A stretch of DNA of 56,574 nt, taken from IMG/VR virus record IMGVR_UViG_3300042731_005216, positions 1 through 56,574 of that record. One strand, 5' to 3'. The notes below the pieces were generated by a model. That model worked only from the letters and a program-made list of their open reading frames with translations. It did not search any database and was not told the origin of the DNA. Below, piece by piece: positions 14,125-22,566 of this stretch (position 1 is the first letter of the stretch; each line of letters starts with the position of its first letter). The translations under genes and the position numbers were made by a program. Origin of the DNA: a virus.

Positions 14125-14424
14125 TCAGTCGTGAATAGCGCGGCCCTTGACCGCGTCTGTGAGTCGTTGCATCGAGCAAGTCACGCTATCCAGCTTCTCG
14201 CAATGGCATCTCCGCTCTTCGCGAAGCTCCTCCCTGAAAGCCGCGCGCTGGTCCTTCAACTCGCCCACGAAGGCAGCCCGCTGCGAGTCTAGCTGCTCTC
14301 GGAACTCCCTAGCCAGTCGGGGGATAGTGTGGGCAAAGGTGTGCCTCACCAACCACGCAACGAGCCCAAAGGCTCCAAGGTTGCCTATCACACCCAGCCA
14401 TGTTTCCGCTTGTTGGCTTTCCAT
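14125..14424 (-). CDS. Membrane protein with coiled coil (holin/spanin-like), 99 aa
   Basis: The start at 14424 is preferred because GGGAGG lies seven bases upstream; an ATG at 14442 is also in frame. One transmembrane segment (WLGVIGNLGAFGLVAWLV, about residues 9-26) is followed by a long charged helix (EFREQLDSQRAAFVGELKDQ and so on), a likely periplasmic coiled coil. This layout resembles XhlA-type haemolysin accessory proteins or inner-membrane spanins. It follows the LLH-type holin candidate, giving a lysis module. A Cys pair (CHC) lies near the end. Confidence 0.6.
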   Translation of the reverse strand: MESQQAETWLGVIGNLGAFGLVAWLVRHTFAHTIPRLAREFREQLDSQRAAFVGELKDQRAAFREELREERRCHCEKLDSVTCSMQRLTDAVKGRAIHD

Positions 14425-14542
14425 CGGCGGCCCTCCCGTCATGTTTTGGGGCTGTCGGAGCCCAACGAAGCGGATGGCACGACTTCGAGAATACCCAAGC
14501 CATGAGGGCCCCCAAAGCCAAGGCTAGCACGAAGTCGGCCAT
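14309..14542 (-). CDS. Possible nested small membrane protein, 77 aa
   Basis: ATG 14542 opens a frame beginning MADFVLALALGALMAWVFSK, a clear hydrophobic segment, and fills the gap between the holin candidate and the 99-aa gene. Its second half overlaps that gene in another frame, an arrangement seen in spanin pairs. There is no good lipobox. Only the N-terminal third lies outside the other gene, so the evidence is weak. Confidence 0.3.
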   Translation of the reverse strand: MADFVLALALGALMAWVFSKSCHPLRWAPTAPKHDGRAADGKPTSGNMAGCDRQPWSLWARCVVGEAHLCPHYPPTG

Positions 14543-14601
14543 GGGCCGAGAACGTCGTCCTCGCATGAGGGAACCTCCCAAAAAGCCAGAACTCTATGCA
14601 A

Positions 14602-15036
14602 TCACTTGGATCCAGCTCGCTTCTCCATGTGGATGGCTTCTTCAATCTTCGCAGCCAGAAAGTCCTCTAGCATCCCATCTGTTAGACCAAGGACACGCAT
14701 GAGCCGCAGGAGCCCCGCAGGCCCCCAAAGGCGTCGAAACTTCTGAATTACCGCTTCCTTGATCTGAGCCCCTTCCTCGGCCGTGAGGCGAGTCCCACCT
14801 GGCGAGCCATCGTCCTTTGCTCGCTTGATCTCTGCAACGGCTGTCTGCTCGGCTTCACGTACCAAGGTGAAGACGGTGTCGCTCAGGCGCGCCAGCATTG
14901 TTGAATAGGCCTCGTTGGCGACCTTAGCTTTGATGTAAGTAGCGACGCGCGCACTGAGCCACGCTAGCAGACCTGCAAACACTGGAGACATCAGCTCCGC
15001 AATGACCGCAATGACCTCTATCCAGGTGGAACCCAT
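14602..15036 (-). CDS. Holin candidate (LLH-family-like), 144 aa
   Basis: An N-terminal transmembrane helix (WIEVIAVIAELMSPVFAGLLAWL, given as residues 5-27) is followed by a long amphipathic, charged region with a central helix (FTLVREAEQTAVAEIKRAK) and a basic C-terminus. This matches LLH-type phage holins, which permeabilise the inner membrane so that endolysin reaches the wall. It lies in the same late operon as the amidase at 7483-8082. It is separated by 8 bases from its upstream neighbour. Confidence 0.6.
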   Translation of the reverse strand: MGSTWIEVIAVIAELMSPVFAGLLAWLSARVATYIKAKVANEAYSTMLARLSDTVFTLVREAEQTAVAEIKRAKDDGSPGGTRLTAEEGAQIKEAVIQKFRRLWGPAGLLRLMRVLGLTDGMLEDFLAAKIEEAIHMEKRAGSK

Positions 15037-15044
15037 AAAGCCTC

Positions 15045-15455
15045 CTAGTGAGCCGCCTGCGCAGACGGCTGTTCAAGGGGCAGCTCTGGCTGCCCGTTCT
15101 CAGCGGCCTGATTGGCCGGCTCCTCGACCGGCTCCTCGGGCTTATCCCAGTGCTGCACGTCTTGAATGCACTTCTGCTGCATACCCTGAAGCTCTCGAGC
15201 GCGATTCTCCAACCGTGCAGCCGTTTCGCGATGCTGCTGCAAGTTCTTGCGCACTACGTCGGCCTCGGAGCCGATCTTGCGCATCTGGTCGACAAAGTAG
15301 CCTACCATCTCGTTCGGAGGGTCAATCTTGCCAGCCAGCATCTTGTTCAAGCGCTCCATGAACTCGTCGGCTGTCAATTCCTCTTTTTTGGCCTTGTTCT
15401 TCATCAGTTTTCGCCCTTTCGCTGATGCGGCTGCGCGCCGCTGTTTTCGGTTCAT
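15045..15455 (-). CDS. Hypothetical coiled-coil protein, 136 aa
   Basis: The N-terminus is strongly basic (MNRKQRRAAASAKGRK, then KNKAKKEE). A middle helix (residues about 27-95) with heptad-like spacing is followed by an acidic, Pro- and Gln-rich tail (EEPVEEPANQAAENGQ). Its start overlaps the stop of the upstream fibre gene by 4 bases. It could be a fibre assembly chaperone given its position, but no signature proves that. Confidence 0.6.
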   Translation of the reverse strand: MNRKQRRAAASAKGRKLMKNKAKKEELTADEFMERLNKMLAGKIDPPNEMVGYFVDQMRKIGSEADVVRKNLQQHRETAARLENRARELQGMQQKCIQDVQHWDKPEEPVEEPANQAAENGQPELPLEQPSAQAAH

Positions 15456-17854
15456 TCGCTAAGGACCTCCATGAGCTTCTCGCCAGAGAGTCGCTCTACC
15501 ACCGCGATGAGCCGTTCCATATTGACCAGCTTGTGCTTTCCGTTCTTGTCGATTGAGTTGAAAATCCATTCGCCAGCCGCATTATGCGGGGAGAGCTGAG
15601 TCCGATTATTGGAGCCGTCTACTACCCACATCTCAACGGACGCGCCTCCTCCTTGCGTATACAGTGAAGTATTGCCGCTGATGCTAGGGTACACGCCAGG
15701 AGAGCCCTTGGAGAAAAGCTGTATGGCTGATTGATAGTTGGTCTGGCTAGTAGTTGAGTCACCTGCGCTCAGCAGAGTTAGGTTCGGTTCGCTTCTGAAC
15801 CAGAAGTACGTTGCATAACCGCTTCCGCTATCCAGAAGGCTTCCATTCCACAATAAGACGTCGGCATTACCCGTTCCATCGTTCCCAGCAGCCACGATAT
15901 TGAACTGAGAGTGCGCTTGGAGCCAGAGGTTGTCGCCGTTGCGCTGTATCCACGTTCGCAGGTTCGTGCCATTGGTGAACAGAATGCCGTCACCGGGGGC
16001 GGCAAAGCCAGTTCCTCCGAGCGTGATGCCGTCTGCGACGCGAATGCCGTCCGGTCGCACATAGAGCTCAGAGTTCTCTGCAATCGTGAAGACGATCTGA
16101 GTATTATTGACAAAGCGAATGTTATCTGCCGAGCCCCCCGTCACTGTTAGGCCGACGTACTCACAGTTTAGCAGGCTTGCCGCGGTGAGCGTGCCGAACG
16201 CCCCCGCCCCCGTAGTTTCGATGGTCCCGGAGCCAGCATCAAGCGAGAGACAGTCCACGTTTCCACTACTATCGACGGAGAACCCGGTCATGGTGATGGT
16301 GCCCATGGTCAGGTCGCCTGAGCCGTCGATATTGGTAGCACTCGCAAGGTTGTTGCTCTTCATATCGAGCTGAGCCGACGTGAACTCGTATTCTACGACC
16401 GTCGCTAGGGTTATTTTCATCGACGAGTTGTCAACCCAGCTTATGTAGTCGTTGATATCGAGTCCCATCGTAGTAGCTCGAAGGGCTCCTACTCCTATGA
16501 GGTCGTTGCCGTTCCAATCAGCTTCTGAGGCTAGGAAATCATACTCCAAGGTATTATTGATATGGAACTGGAGTGTGTTGGTCCCCGCGAACCATTGAAT
16601 CCAGGTCTTTGTGGCAGCAATCTCCGGGTTGAAGTAGACCCTCGCGCCTCCACAGAAGAGGTCACCTTCCAGGTAGATGTCATTCGTTGTCGGAGTCAAC
16701 GTCTCATCGCCAACCGCGAGCCCTCCCGTTATGACGACTCCGGAGGCATTCGCTTGCCATGCCTGGAGGCCTGCGATGGAGAAAACAAGGAGGTTCTCAG
16801 AGCGGTCATAGTAAAGCTTGTCTTCGTTTGCCCCACCGATATCGTCGAAGTAGATGGTCGGGTCATTGGAGACAATCTCTAGCCTGAAGTTAGCGTCACC
16901 GACTTGCGTGGTATTCGTTACTACATCGCCATCTGCATCGACGCTGAAGCCTGTCATGGTGATGGTGCCCATGGTCAGGTCCCCAGAGCCGTCGATTGTA
17001 GTCGCACCGCCGATAGCTCCAGCATTGGTGATTCCACCAGAGCTAGCATTCAGGCTCTTTGCCACGACGTCGCCATCAGCATCGACGCTGAAGCCCGTCA
17101 TGGTGATGGTGCCAACGGTCAAATCTCCAGAGCCGTCGATTGTAGTCGCACCACTGATAGCTCCAGCTTCTGTGATTCCACCGCTATTGATATCAAGGCT
17201 CTTGCAACTAACATCGCCATCGGCATCGACGCTGAAGCCTGTCATGGTGATGGTGCCCATGGTCAGGTCCCCAGAGCCGTCGATTGTAGTCGCACCGCCG
17301 ATAGCTCCAGCTTCTGTGATGCCACCGCTATTGATATCAAGGCTCTTGCAACTAACGTCGCCATCGGCATCGACGCTGAAGCCTGTCATGGTGATGGTGC
17401 CCATAGTCAGGTCACCAGAACCGTCTATGTTCGCCGCGCCGAGGAGGTTGTTTCCTTGCAGGTCCGCGCCGCTCGCGCTGAAGAGGTATTCAGCCGCGCC
17501 GCCTATGTAGAAGCGATACTGGTTCGTGGTCCGGTCGTAGTCGAACCAGTCGTTCGCAGCCTTGTCGAAGTAGACGCGAGGTACCCCGCCGACGAACTGA
17601 AGCACGTAGTCAGCGTCTCCGATTTCCAAAGGAAACACAGCCCGCAAAAAGTCGGCCGTCGCGCCGTCCTCCCAGCGCTCATCGACCCATTTCCACCACT
17701 CCCCGTTGAGCTTCGCTTTCCAGTTCTCATAGGAGGACGGTGGAATCTCCTCAAAAACCCACCCAGCGTTCTTTTTGGCCTCTGCGGGCTCAGTGACGTT
17801 CAGCGACGTGTCTGCCCACCTTGGTATACTTGTCGGCTTTGTGTAGGTCGCCAT
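15452..17854 (-). CDS. Second tail fibre protein with 48-residue repeats, 800 aa
   Basis: The N-terminal 100 residues should attach to the baseplate (YENWKAKLNGEWWKWVDERW near 43-62). Residues about 140-310 hold four tandem units of 48 aa with the core IDGSGDLTMGTITMTGFSV; a fifth copy of the core lies near residue 515. Beta-rich segments then continue. The last 35 residues (KHKLVNMERLIAVVERL...) form a helix like those in trimerising fibre tips. The protein is most likely a receptor-binding fibre distinct from the 1489-aa one. It starts 12 bases below the baseplate gene at 17866-18417. Confidence 0.8.
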   Translation of the reverse strand: MATYTKPTSIPRWADTSLNVTEPAEAKKNAGWVFEEIPPSSYENWKAKLNGEWWKWVDERWEDGATADFLRAVFPLEIGDADYVLQFVGGVPRVYFDKAANDWFDYDRTTNQYRFYIGGAAEYLFSASGADLQGNNLLGAANIDGSGDLTMGTITMTGFSVDADGDVSCKSLDINSGGITEAGAIGGATTIDGSGDLTMGTITMTGFSVDADGDVSCKSLDINSGGITEAGAISGATTIDGSGDLTVGTITMTGFSVDADGDVVAKSLNASSGGITNAGAIGGATTIDGSGDLTMGTITMTGFSVDADGDVVTNTTQVGDANFRLEIVSNDPTIYFDDIGGANEDKLYYDRSENLLVFSIAGLQAWQANASGVVITGGLAVGDETLTPTTNDIYLEGDLFCGGARVYFNPEIAATKTWIQWFAGTNTLQFHINNTLEYDFLASEADWNGNDLIGVGALRATTMGLDINDYISWVDNSSMKITLATVVEYEFTSAQLDMKSNNLASATNIDGSGDLTMGTITMTGFSVDSSGNVDCLSLDAGSGTIETTGAGAFGTLTAASLLNCEYVGLTVTGGSADNIRFVNNTQIVFTIAENSELYVRPDGIRVADGITLGGTGFAAPGDGILFTNGTNLRTWIQRNGDNLWLQAHSQFNIVAAGNDGTGNADVLLWNGSLLDSGSGYATYFWFRSEPNLTLLSAGDSTTSQTNYQSAIQLFSKGSPGVYPSISGNTSLYTQGGGASVEMWVVDGSNNRTQLSPHNAAGEWIFNSIDKNGKHKLVNMERLIAVVERLSGEKLMEVLSE
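16930..17420 (-). repeat. 144-bp direct repeats in the fibre gene
   Basis: Four near-identical 144-bp units encode the IDGSGDLTMGTITMTGF block. The nucleotide sequence is almost unchanged between units over long stretches (for example the plus-strand motif GTCATGGTGATGGTGCCCAT), implying recent duplication or gene conversion. A diverged fifth copy lies near 16260-16340. Confidence 0.88.
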
Positions 17855-17865
17855 GAGAACTCTCC

Positions 17866-18417
17866 TTAAACGGCCGCAACGGCGTACTTGCCTTCGTCGA
17901 AGCCTGTTCCCGTATCGTACTGAAACGGTGGGTCTGCATGAAGAATGGTGATAGCTCGAACGCCAGCTGGTTTTCCGCTCCTGACGACGGCGGCTATACG
18001 GGCTGGATCTGTGCCATCAGGTAGTGCGTCGAGAATCCTTATTTCAAACGACGCGGGGAAGTATTCAGTGAGCTGCGCATTGGTCTCTCCTGATATGGCG
18101 AGCGCTAGCGCTATGATGTTCTCAGGGGTGCCCTCGGACTGATTGAGGATGATTCTCGTCCTGATGGCAATTCGGTAGGCGCTATCTGAGCGGCCACTTC
18201 TCTCCTCGCCAACGATGTCTCCAATGCCGTCGAGTGCAGCTCCTACAGCCACGTCCAGAGAAGTCTCGACGAGCAGCTGATAGAGGGAGTCTTCAAGGTC
18301 CTGCACTTGCTGACCAAGCAGCGAGAGCATAGCCGAGAATCTAGCCTTGTCTCGGAACTCCTCAAGACGTCGGTCTAGCATCTCTGCTATGTGGCTTGTT
18401 ACCTTGCTCAAGGTCAT
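17866..18417 (-). CDS. Baseplate protein, gpI/DUF2612-like, 183 aa
   Basis: The N-terminal helix precedes LYQLLVETSLDVAVGAALDGIGDIVGEERSG, a pattern typical of the short baseplate protein (P2 gpI, DUF2612) that joins the baseplate to fibres. The SEGTPENIIALALAI segment and the C-terminal FEIRILDALPDG also fit. It is directly downstream of the gpJ-like gene with a 4-base overlap and just upstream of the fibre genes, the usual order. Confidence 0.72.
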   Translation of the reverse strand: MTLSKVTSHIAEMLDRRLEEFRDKARFSAMLSLLGQQVQDLEDSLYQLLVETSLDVAVGAALDGIGDIVGEERSGRSDSAYRIAIRTRIILNQSEGTPENIIALALAISGETNAQLTEYFPASFEIRILDALPDGTDPARIAAVVRSGKPAGVRAITILHADPPFQYDTGTGFDEGKYAVAAV

Positions 18418-20240
18418 GTGGTCACCGTCACCGTGATATCGGCATCTGAGAAGGTCGCTAGCTCGCGGTCGGCGATGGAGATGTTGCTTGTGTTGACGGG
18501 AGGCGTCACGTCATCCACCGCAATAGCCGTCACGTCAACGACCCCAGTCACCCCGAAAGGCGCGCAAAGGAACTTGTTGATTATGACGTCCTCTCCAATC
18601 TGCAAGGAATCGCCAACCAGCTCGATTGCCTCCTTGACCTCCTGCTCGCCCGCGGCTTGCTCGCCTCCTCCAAACAAGTCGAGGTCTACCTTGACAGTCA
18701 CGGCTACATACATGCGGATCTGAGTCGCGCGCGAGAAATTGACGTCGTGACTGATTCCCTGAGAATCGGTTATCGAAACCGTGACTCCGCTTGCTCCTGC
18801 CTCTCTGAAGGTCTCAATCCCCGCAGGCTTGGTCTCCCAGATGGCTTCGCCTATGTCCAAATCCTCACCGCCCTGGACAACGACCTCGAAGCTTTTTGGG
18901 GGCCGCCCAAAGCCGTCAGTGACGTTGCTAGCGTTCTCGAAGACGAAGGCCTGCAAAACTCCGTCGACTGAGCGAACCGTGGAGCGAATTGCTTCTATCG
19001 TCGCGGCTCCGCTAAGGCGCAGCAGCTCTTCGCGACGTAGACGCAGCTCCGCGTCGGTCTCTAGCGAGCGTCCAAGTGTCGCGTCTCCAGACTCCCCGAT
19101 ATCATCGGTATCTGGGAACTGAAACTCGGCATTTGCCGAGCCACCCGAAACCTCGATGCTACTGTTGACCCCTACCGTGAGGCTTTCAATTTGGACCTTG
19201 CCGCCAACGTCATACGCTCGCGCGCCCGAGACATCCTGGTTGATGACCGCAGCAACTTCACGAGCGAGCGCGTTGTCAATATCGACGAAGTCCCCCGTCT
19301 CGAAGTCAACCTGCTGCGAGGTTCCCCCGTCCACTTGCACGAAGAGGGTATCGCCGTTGTCGAGATCATAGGGCTCTGAAGAGCCACAAACGATCTTCGC
19401 GGAGCGATTGGGATTGAAACCTTTGATGAGTTCGAACGCAAAGGCCAGCGCTGGATTCGCAGTGCCGGCTGTGACTTCGATTGCCGAGCCCTCTCCATCA
19501 GTATCGCTGACGAGCCGTACTTGGCCGTTAGCATCGACAGCATCCAGTCCCGTTGTAGCCGCTTTGATTGCATCCGCGACCTCCTGTGCCGTAGCGTTTC
19601 CAATATCGACAAAGTCGCCAGTTGCGAAGGTGACCGTCTGAGTGGCCCCTTGGTCGACTTGCAGCTGAAGGGTCTGCGCGTCGACTAGATGAAATGGCTC
19701 ACTGTTCAAGCTGTTGAGAGCTGCCTTTGCGCTCCAGCCAGAAACAGGCGTCGCAATGCTATTGATGGCATAGGCATTGCCGACGACGGGGGCCGCTTCC
19801 TCCGACTCGAAAAGACCTTGAACTGTGGCCGGGTATGCAGCTGCATTGGTGACTGCTTCCGTGAGTACCCAACGAGCCCCAGATGAGCCGATGCGAGCGA
19901 CCTTGCCCGCCGCGACCGTCGTAGTGGCTGCGAGGCTGAGATCTAGCGTCACCTGCGACGGGGCCGCGGAAAGCCGCGTCGTCCCTGTGATGGCCGCAAC
20001 GTTGTCCAAGGCTTCGTCGTTGGCCGTGTCTGGGTACTGCGCGCGGTAGATGGCGAGGGCGACCTCCCACAGCTCCGCTAGCTTGTCAGCGTAGATCCCG
20101 TTGAGTTGGCCTAAAACGCTGTCCGCCTGGGTGTTGATATTCGGTCCATATGCCGCGCGCTCGGCCTCCTGAAGCTCCTCCAAGAGCACATCAAGCGTCT
20201 TCTCGTTGAACCCTTCCGGGATAACTCCGTAGCTGCTCAT
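18414..20240 (-). CDS. Baseplate wedge protein J (gpJ-like), 608 aa
   Basis: The N-terminus (FNEKTLDVLLEELQEAERAAYG, about 11-32) and QADSVLGQLNGIYADKLAELWEVALAIYRAQYP are characteristic of the baseplate J family (P2 gpJ, Mu gp47). EALDNVAAITGTTR follows. The C-terminal third carries LRRRRELLRLSGAATIEAIRS-like and FEVVVQGGEDLDIGEAIWETKPAG motifs common to the family. Two internal repeats of about 85 aa (LQVDQGATQTVTFATGDFVDIGNA and FVQVDGGTSQQVDFETGDF...) are inserted near residues 180-345 and enlarge the protein. It forms the wedge periphery together with gp25 and gpI. Confidence 0.88.
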   Translation of the reverse strand: MSSYGVIPEGFNEKTLDVLLEELQEAERAAYGPNINTQADSVLGQLNGIYADKLAELWEVALAIYRAQYPDTANDEALDNVAAITGTTRLSAAPSQVTLDLSLAATTTVAAGKVARIGSSGARWVLTEAVTNAAAYPATVQGLFESEEAAPVVGNAYAINSIATPVSGWSAKAALNSLNSEPFHLVDAQTLQLQVDQGATQTVTFATGDFVDIGNATAQEVADAIKAATTGLDAVDANGQVRLVSDTDGEGSAIEVTAGTANPALAFAFELIKGFNPNRSAKIVCGSSEPYDLDNGDTLFVQVDGGTSQQVDFETGDFVDIDNALAREVAAVINQDVSGARAYDVGGKVQIESLTVGVNSSIEVSGGSANAEFQFPDTDDIGESGDATLGRSLETDAELRLRREELLRLSGAATIEAIRSTVRSVDGVLQAFVFENASNVTDGFGRPPKSFEVVVQGGEDLDIGEAIWETKPAGIETFREAGASGVTVSITDSQGISHDVNFSRATQIRMYVAVTVKVDLDLFGGGEQAAGEQEVKEAIELVGDSLQIGEDVIINKFLCAPFGVTGVVDVTAIAVDDVTPPVNTSNISIADRELATFSDADITVTVTT

Positions 20241-20605
20241 GCGATTCTGAACTCCTTACTGAAGTCGAGCGTCCCGCCATCCGTCTTGATGGCTGCAAAC
20301 GTGACTGTCAGCCTTCGCTCTGCGTTATCCAACTCGGTCAACAGGCTGTCGAGAGACGCGATGCCTGGAGTCGTCAAAATAGCCTGTCTGAAGACCGACC
20401 GAATGGCAATCAAGTCGGGGTTCTTCAGCAGAATCGTCTCGTAGTAGGGGATGCCTATCGTTGGGTCTAAGAACCATTCCCCCTTGAAAAAGCGCAAGCG
20501 AATGAGAATGTGCTGGATAATGGCATCGTCGCCATCCACGAGGCTCCATTTCTCGTCGCTGGTGTCGATATCGTCATCCAAGGTGCTCAAACGAATATCA
20601 GCCAT
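20237..20605 (-). CDS. Baseplate wedge protein, gp25/W-like, 122 aa
   Basis: The GEWFLDPTIGIPYYETILLKNPDL segment (starting near residue 43) is the hallmark of the gp25 (T4) or gpW (P2) lysozyme-like baseplate family, which couples the wedge to the sheath. Length matches the family. ATG 20605 is chosen because the upstream 25-residue extension falls inside the previous gene. It overlaps the gpJ-like gene by 4 bases. Confidence 0.85.
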   Translation of the reverse strand: MADIRLSTLDDDIDTSDEKWSLVDGDDAIIQHILIRLRFFKGEWFLDPTIGIPYYETILLKNPDLIAIRSVFRQAILTTPGIASLDSLLTELDNAERRLTVTFAAIKTDGGTLDFSKEFRIA

Positions 20606-20612
20606 AGCGGCC

Positions 20613-21383
20613 CTACTCTTCCTCGTTCGCCTTGATGGTGACCAATTCAGAGGCCGTTTCACCGGGGTCTGCTGGATCATCTATTGCTGAGCCGTACCAA
20701 GTAGCAGCCGCCGACCGCAATGCGGCACCTCCATCTTGCGGAGCCGGGACCCAGTTTGAAAAGACGTCCTTGAGCGCGTTGACATCGTCCGTGATAGCCT
20801 CAAGTTCCCCTTTTATACGCGCCAACTCCGTCTGAACTAGGCTATCTAAGCTTGCAGCGTCGCCCGCATTGCGCTCCCCGAGTTCAATCTTGTCTGCCGC
20901 CAAATGAATGCTGACTCCCTCAGCATGACCTAGCACGAGGCTATCTGCGCTAGGTTCTGCAATCGCCTTTGAGTCAGGATAAAAGCCTAATAGCGCGACC
21001 GCGTCGGTCAGGTCGTGCATTCGGAACTCGTCCGGGTCCGTGTCCTCGCCGTCGCCAGCCACGAAGTTGTCTATGCTGCGCTCATTGAAGACGAGTAGCA
21101 CGTGATCCCCGGCCTCGACGGGGAACGTGATATGGAAGGCCGTCGTCCTCGGGAACACCACGGGAACCTGCGGGATGATAGGTAGCTCCTCTATCAGTTC
21201 TTCCCCGCTCTGCGTTGCCACTAGCCGCTTGATAAGAGGCTTGACGTTGGCCTTCTGCGTCGCTGGGTCGTAGGTCTCAATACGGCCTGGAAGAGCTGTA
21301 TGAAGATCCGAAAGCGAATACTCGATGGCCACCCTCAAGACCTCTTGAGGCTCTGGCGTCCTGCTCAAGGGTTCAGTCGTCAT
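20613..21383 (-). CDS. Baseplate spike/puncturing protein, Gp138-like, 256 aa
   Basis: The N-terminal region after a short helix (LPGRIETYDPATQKANVKPL) and VPVVFPRTTAFHITFPVEAGDHVLLVFNE read as an OB-fold of the Gp138_N or gpV type, found in membrane-piercing spikes. The C-terminal half is strand and helix with no clear needle repeats. Its order between the hub (gp27-like) and gp25 genes fits the spike at the tip of the tail tube. Confidence 0.72.
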   Translation of the reverse strand: MTTEPLSRTPEPQEVLRVAIEYSLSDLHTALPGRIETYDPATQKANVKPLIKRLVATQSGEELIEELPIIPQVPVVFPRTTAFHITFPVEAGDHVLLVFNERSIDNFVAGDGEDTDPDEFRMHDLTDAVALLGFYPDSKAIAEPSADSLVLGHAEGVSIHLAADKIELGERNAGDAASLDSLVQTELARIKGELEAITDDVNALKDVFSNWVPAPQDGGAALRSAAATWYGSAIDDPADPGETASELVTIKANEEE

Positions 21384-22237
21384 CCTATCGGCTTCCCCTC
21401 AATATCCACATACCAATCGTTGCCCCAGGTGTCCCCGATAAAGGTAGCCTTCTCAACGCGGTACGCTCCGTTGACAGCATCGAGCGATTCGGCTTGCAGC
21501 TCCACGAGCTTCCCAGGGAGGATCTCTGGTTGAAGCAAGCTGCGAGCCTTGACAAGCCCATCCTCGCCTGCTTCGGGGATCCCTACAAGGCCCGTCGCCG
21601 TGGTGAGCAAAAAGGCTTGGTCGCCGAGCGTCTCCTCGGGCCCTAGCAGCTGAAACTTGCCATCCTGAATGCTCCAGGAGTAGCCCATCGACTTGACCAC
21701 CTTGTCGAGCTGCTGCTCGGCCTTCCCGCTGAGGACGACCCCGTTGACGAACTCGGTCAGCGCTCCACGTATACTGCCGTCCCTCACCTTTTCAGCTATG
21801 TTCCCAGGGTCGATTCCCAAGGCGTCAGAAGCCGCTTGGAGCACATCTCCGACTTGCGCTGGCCCTTCGAGCGACGTATTGATGCGAGCCGTTCTGAAGG
21901 CGACCCCGCCATCGCTGCCTTGAATGGCGCTCACCCAGTCCCTGCCGTTGAGCAAATTGGTAGTGTGCTCGACGGCCCCGCCGAAGATTTGAGAGAGGTT
22001 CTCGGTGTAGCCTGCCTGGAGCAGTAGCGGGATCCCCGATTCCTGCAATGCAGCCCGATTGTCCTTGGTCAGATTGTAGATTTCCAGTTGCGCGGTATTC
22101 GGCTCGCGTGGAAGACTGCGCACGACCTTGAACTTGACCCGTAGCGTCTCAGCAATACCAGTCTTCGTCGCAGCCGAAGCAATGGAGATGCCACCAACGT
22201 CCACAGCAATGGCGCGTCCGAATAACTGGATGCCCAC
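21380..22237 (-). CDS. Baseplate hub protein (gp27/gpD-like), 285 aa
   Basis: The pattern LRVKFKVVRSLPREPNTAQLEIYNLTKDNRA (from residue 33), then LLLQAGYTENLSQIFGGAV and GDGGVAFRTARI-like strands, is typical of phage hub proteins with tandem tube-like folds. Around 170-200 a helical domain (EQQLDKVVKSMGYSWSIQDG) follows. It would sit between tube and spike. Overlaps of 4 bases with the spike gene and 1 base spacing to the plug gene show a tight operon. Confidence 0.75.
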   Translation of the reverse strand: MGIQLFGRAIAVDVGGISIASAATKTGIAETLRVKFKVVRSLPREPNTAQLEIYNLTKDNRAALQESGIPLLLQAGYTENLSQIFGGAVEHTTNLLNGRDWVSAIQGSDGGVAFRTARINTSLEGPAQVGDVLQAASDALGIDPGNIAEKVRDGSIRGALTEFVNGVVLSGKAEQQLDKVVKSMGYSWSIQDGKFQLLGPEETLGDQAFLLTTATGLVGIPEAGEDGLVKARSLLQPEILPGKLVELQAESLDAVNGAYRVEKATFIGDTWGNDWYVDIEGKPIG

Positions 22238-22238
22238 G

Positions 22239-22565
22239 TCAGGCCCCTTCGTTGTAGGTCAGCACGACTTCCCGTCCAAGCTGATTTAGGCTTGGCGGTG
22301 CGGTCACTGCGCCGACGTTTACCGTGACCAGCTCGCCTTCCGGCCTTCCCGTTCTAGCCGCCCAGAGCCGAAACAGCTCCCATTGGTTGACCACCTTCAT
22401 CCCAGCTCGCAAAAGCCGGTTGTTGACGTCCAAGATGTTGAAGTACCAGGTATCCTCGCGTGAGTTGTACTTGAACTTCAACCGGTACACGATACCGTCC
22501 AAAGGGAGCTCGAAGATGTAATGCTCCACACCCTCTGCCACGACTGGGAACTCTAAAACGGCCAT
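22239..22565 (-). CDS. Baseplate plug protein, Pam3 gp18-like, 108 aa
   Basis: The sequence has the pattern of the small baseplate protein named as a plug in cyanophage Pam3: an N-terminal beta region (EHYIFELPLDGIVYRLKFKYN), then DTWYFNILDVNNRLL and a helix with WELFRLWAARTGRPEG. It lies between the Dit-like and hub genes, the expected place. No catalytic residue. Assignment rests on pattern and position. Confidence 0.65.
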   Translation of the reverse strand: MAVLEFPVVAEGVEHYIFELPLDGIVYRLKFKYNSREDTWYFNILDVNNRLLRAGMKVVNQWELFRLWAARTGRPEGELVTVNVGAVTAPPSLNQLGREVVLTYNEGA

Positions 22566-22566
22566 A

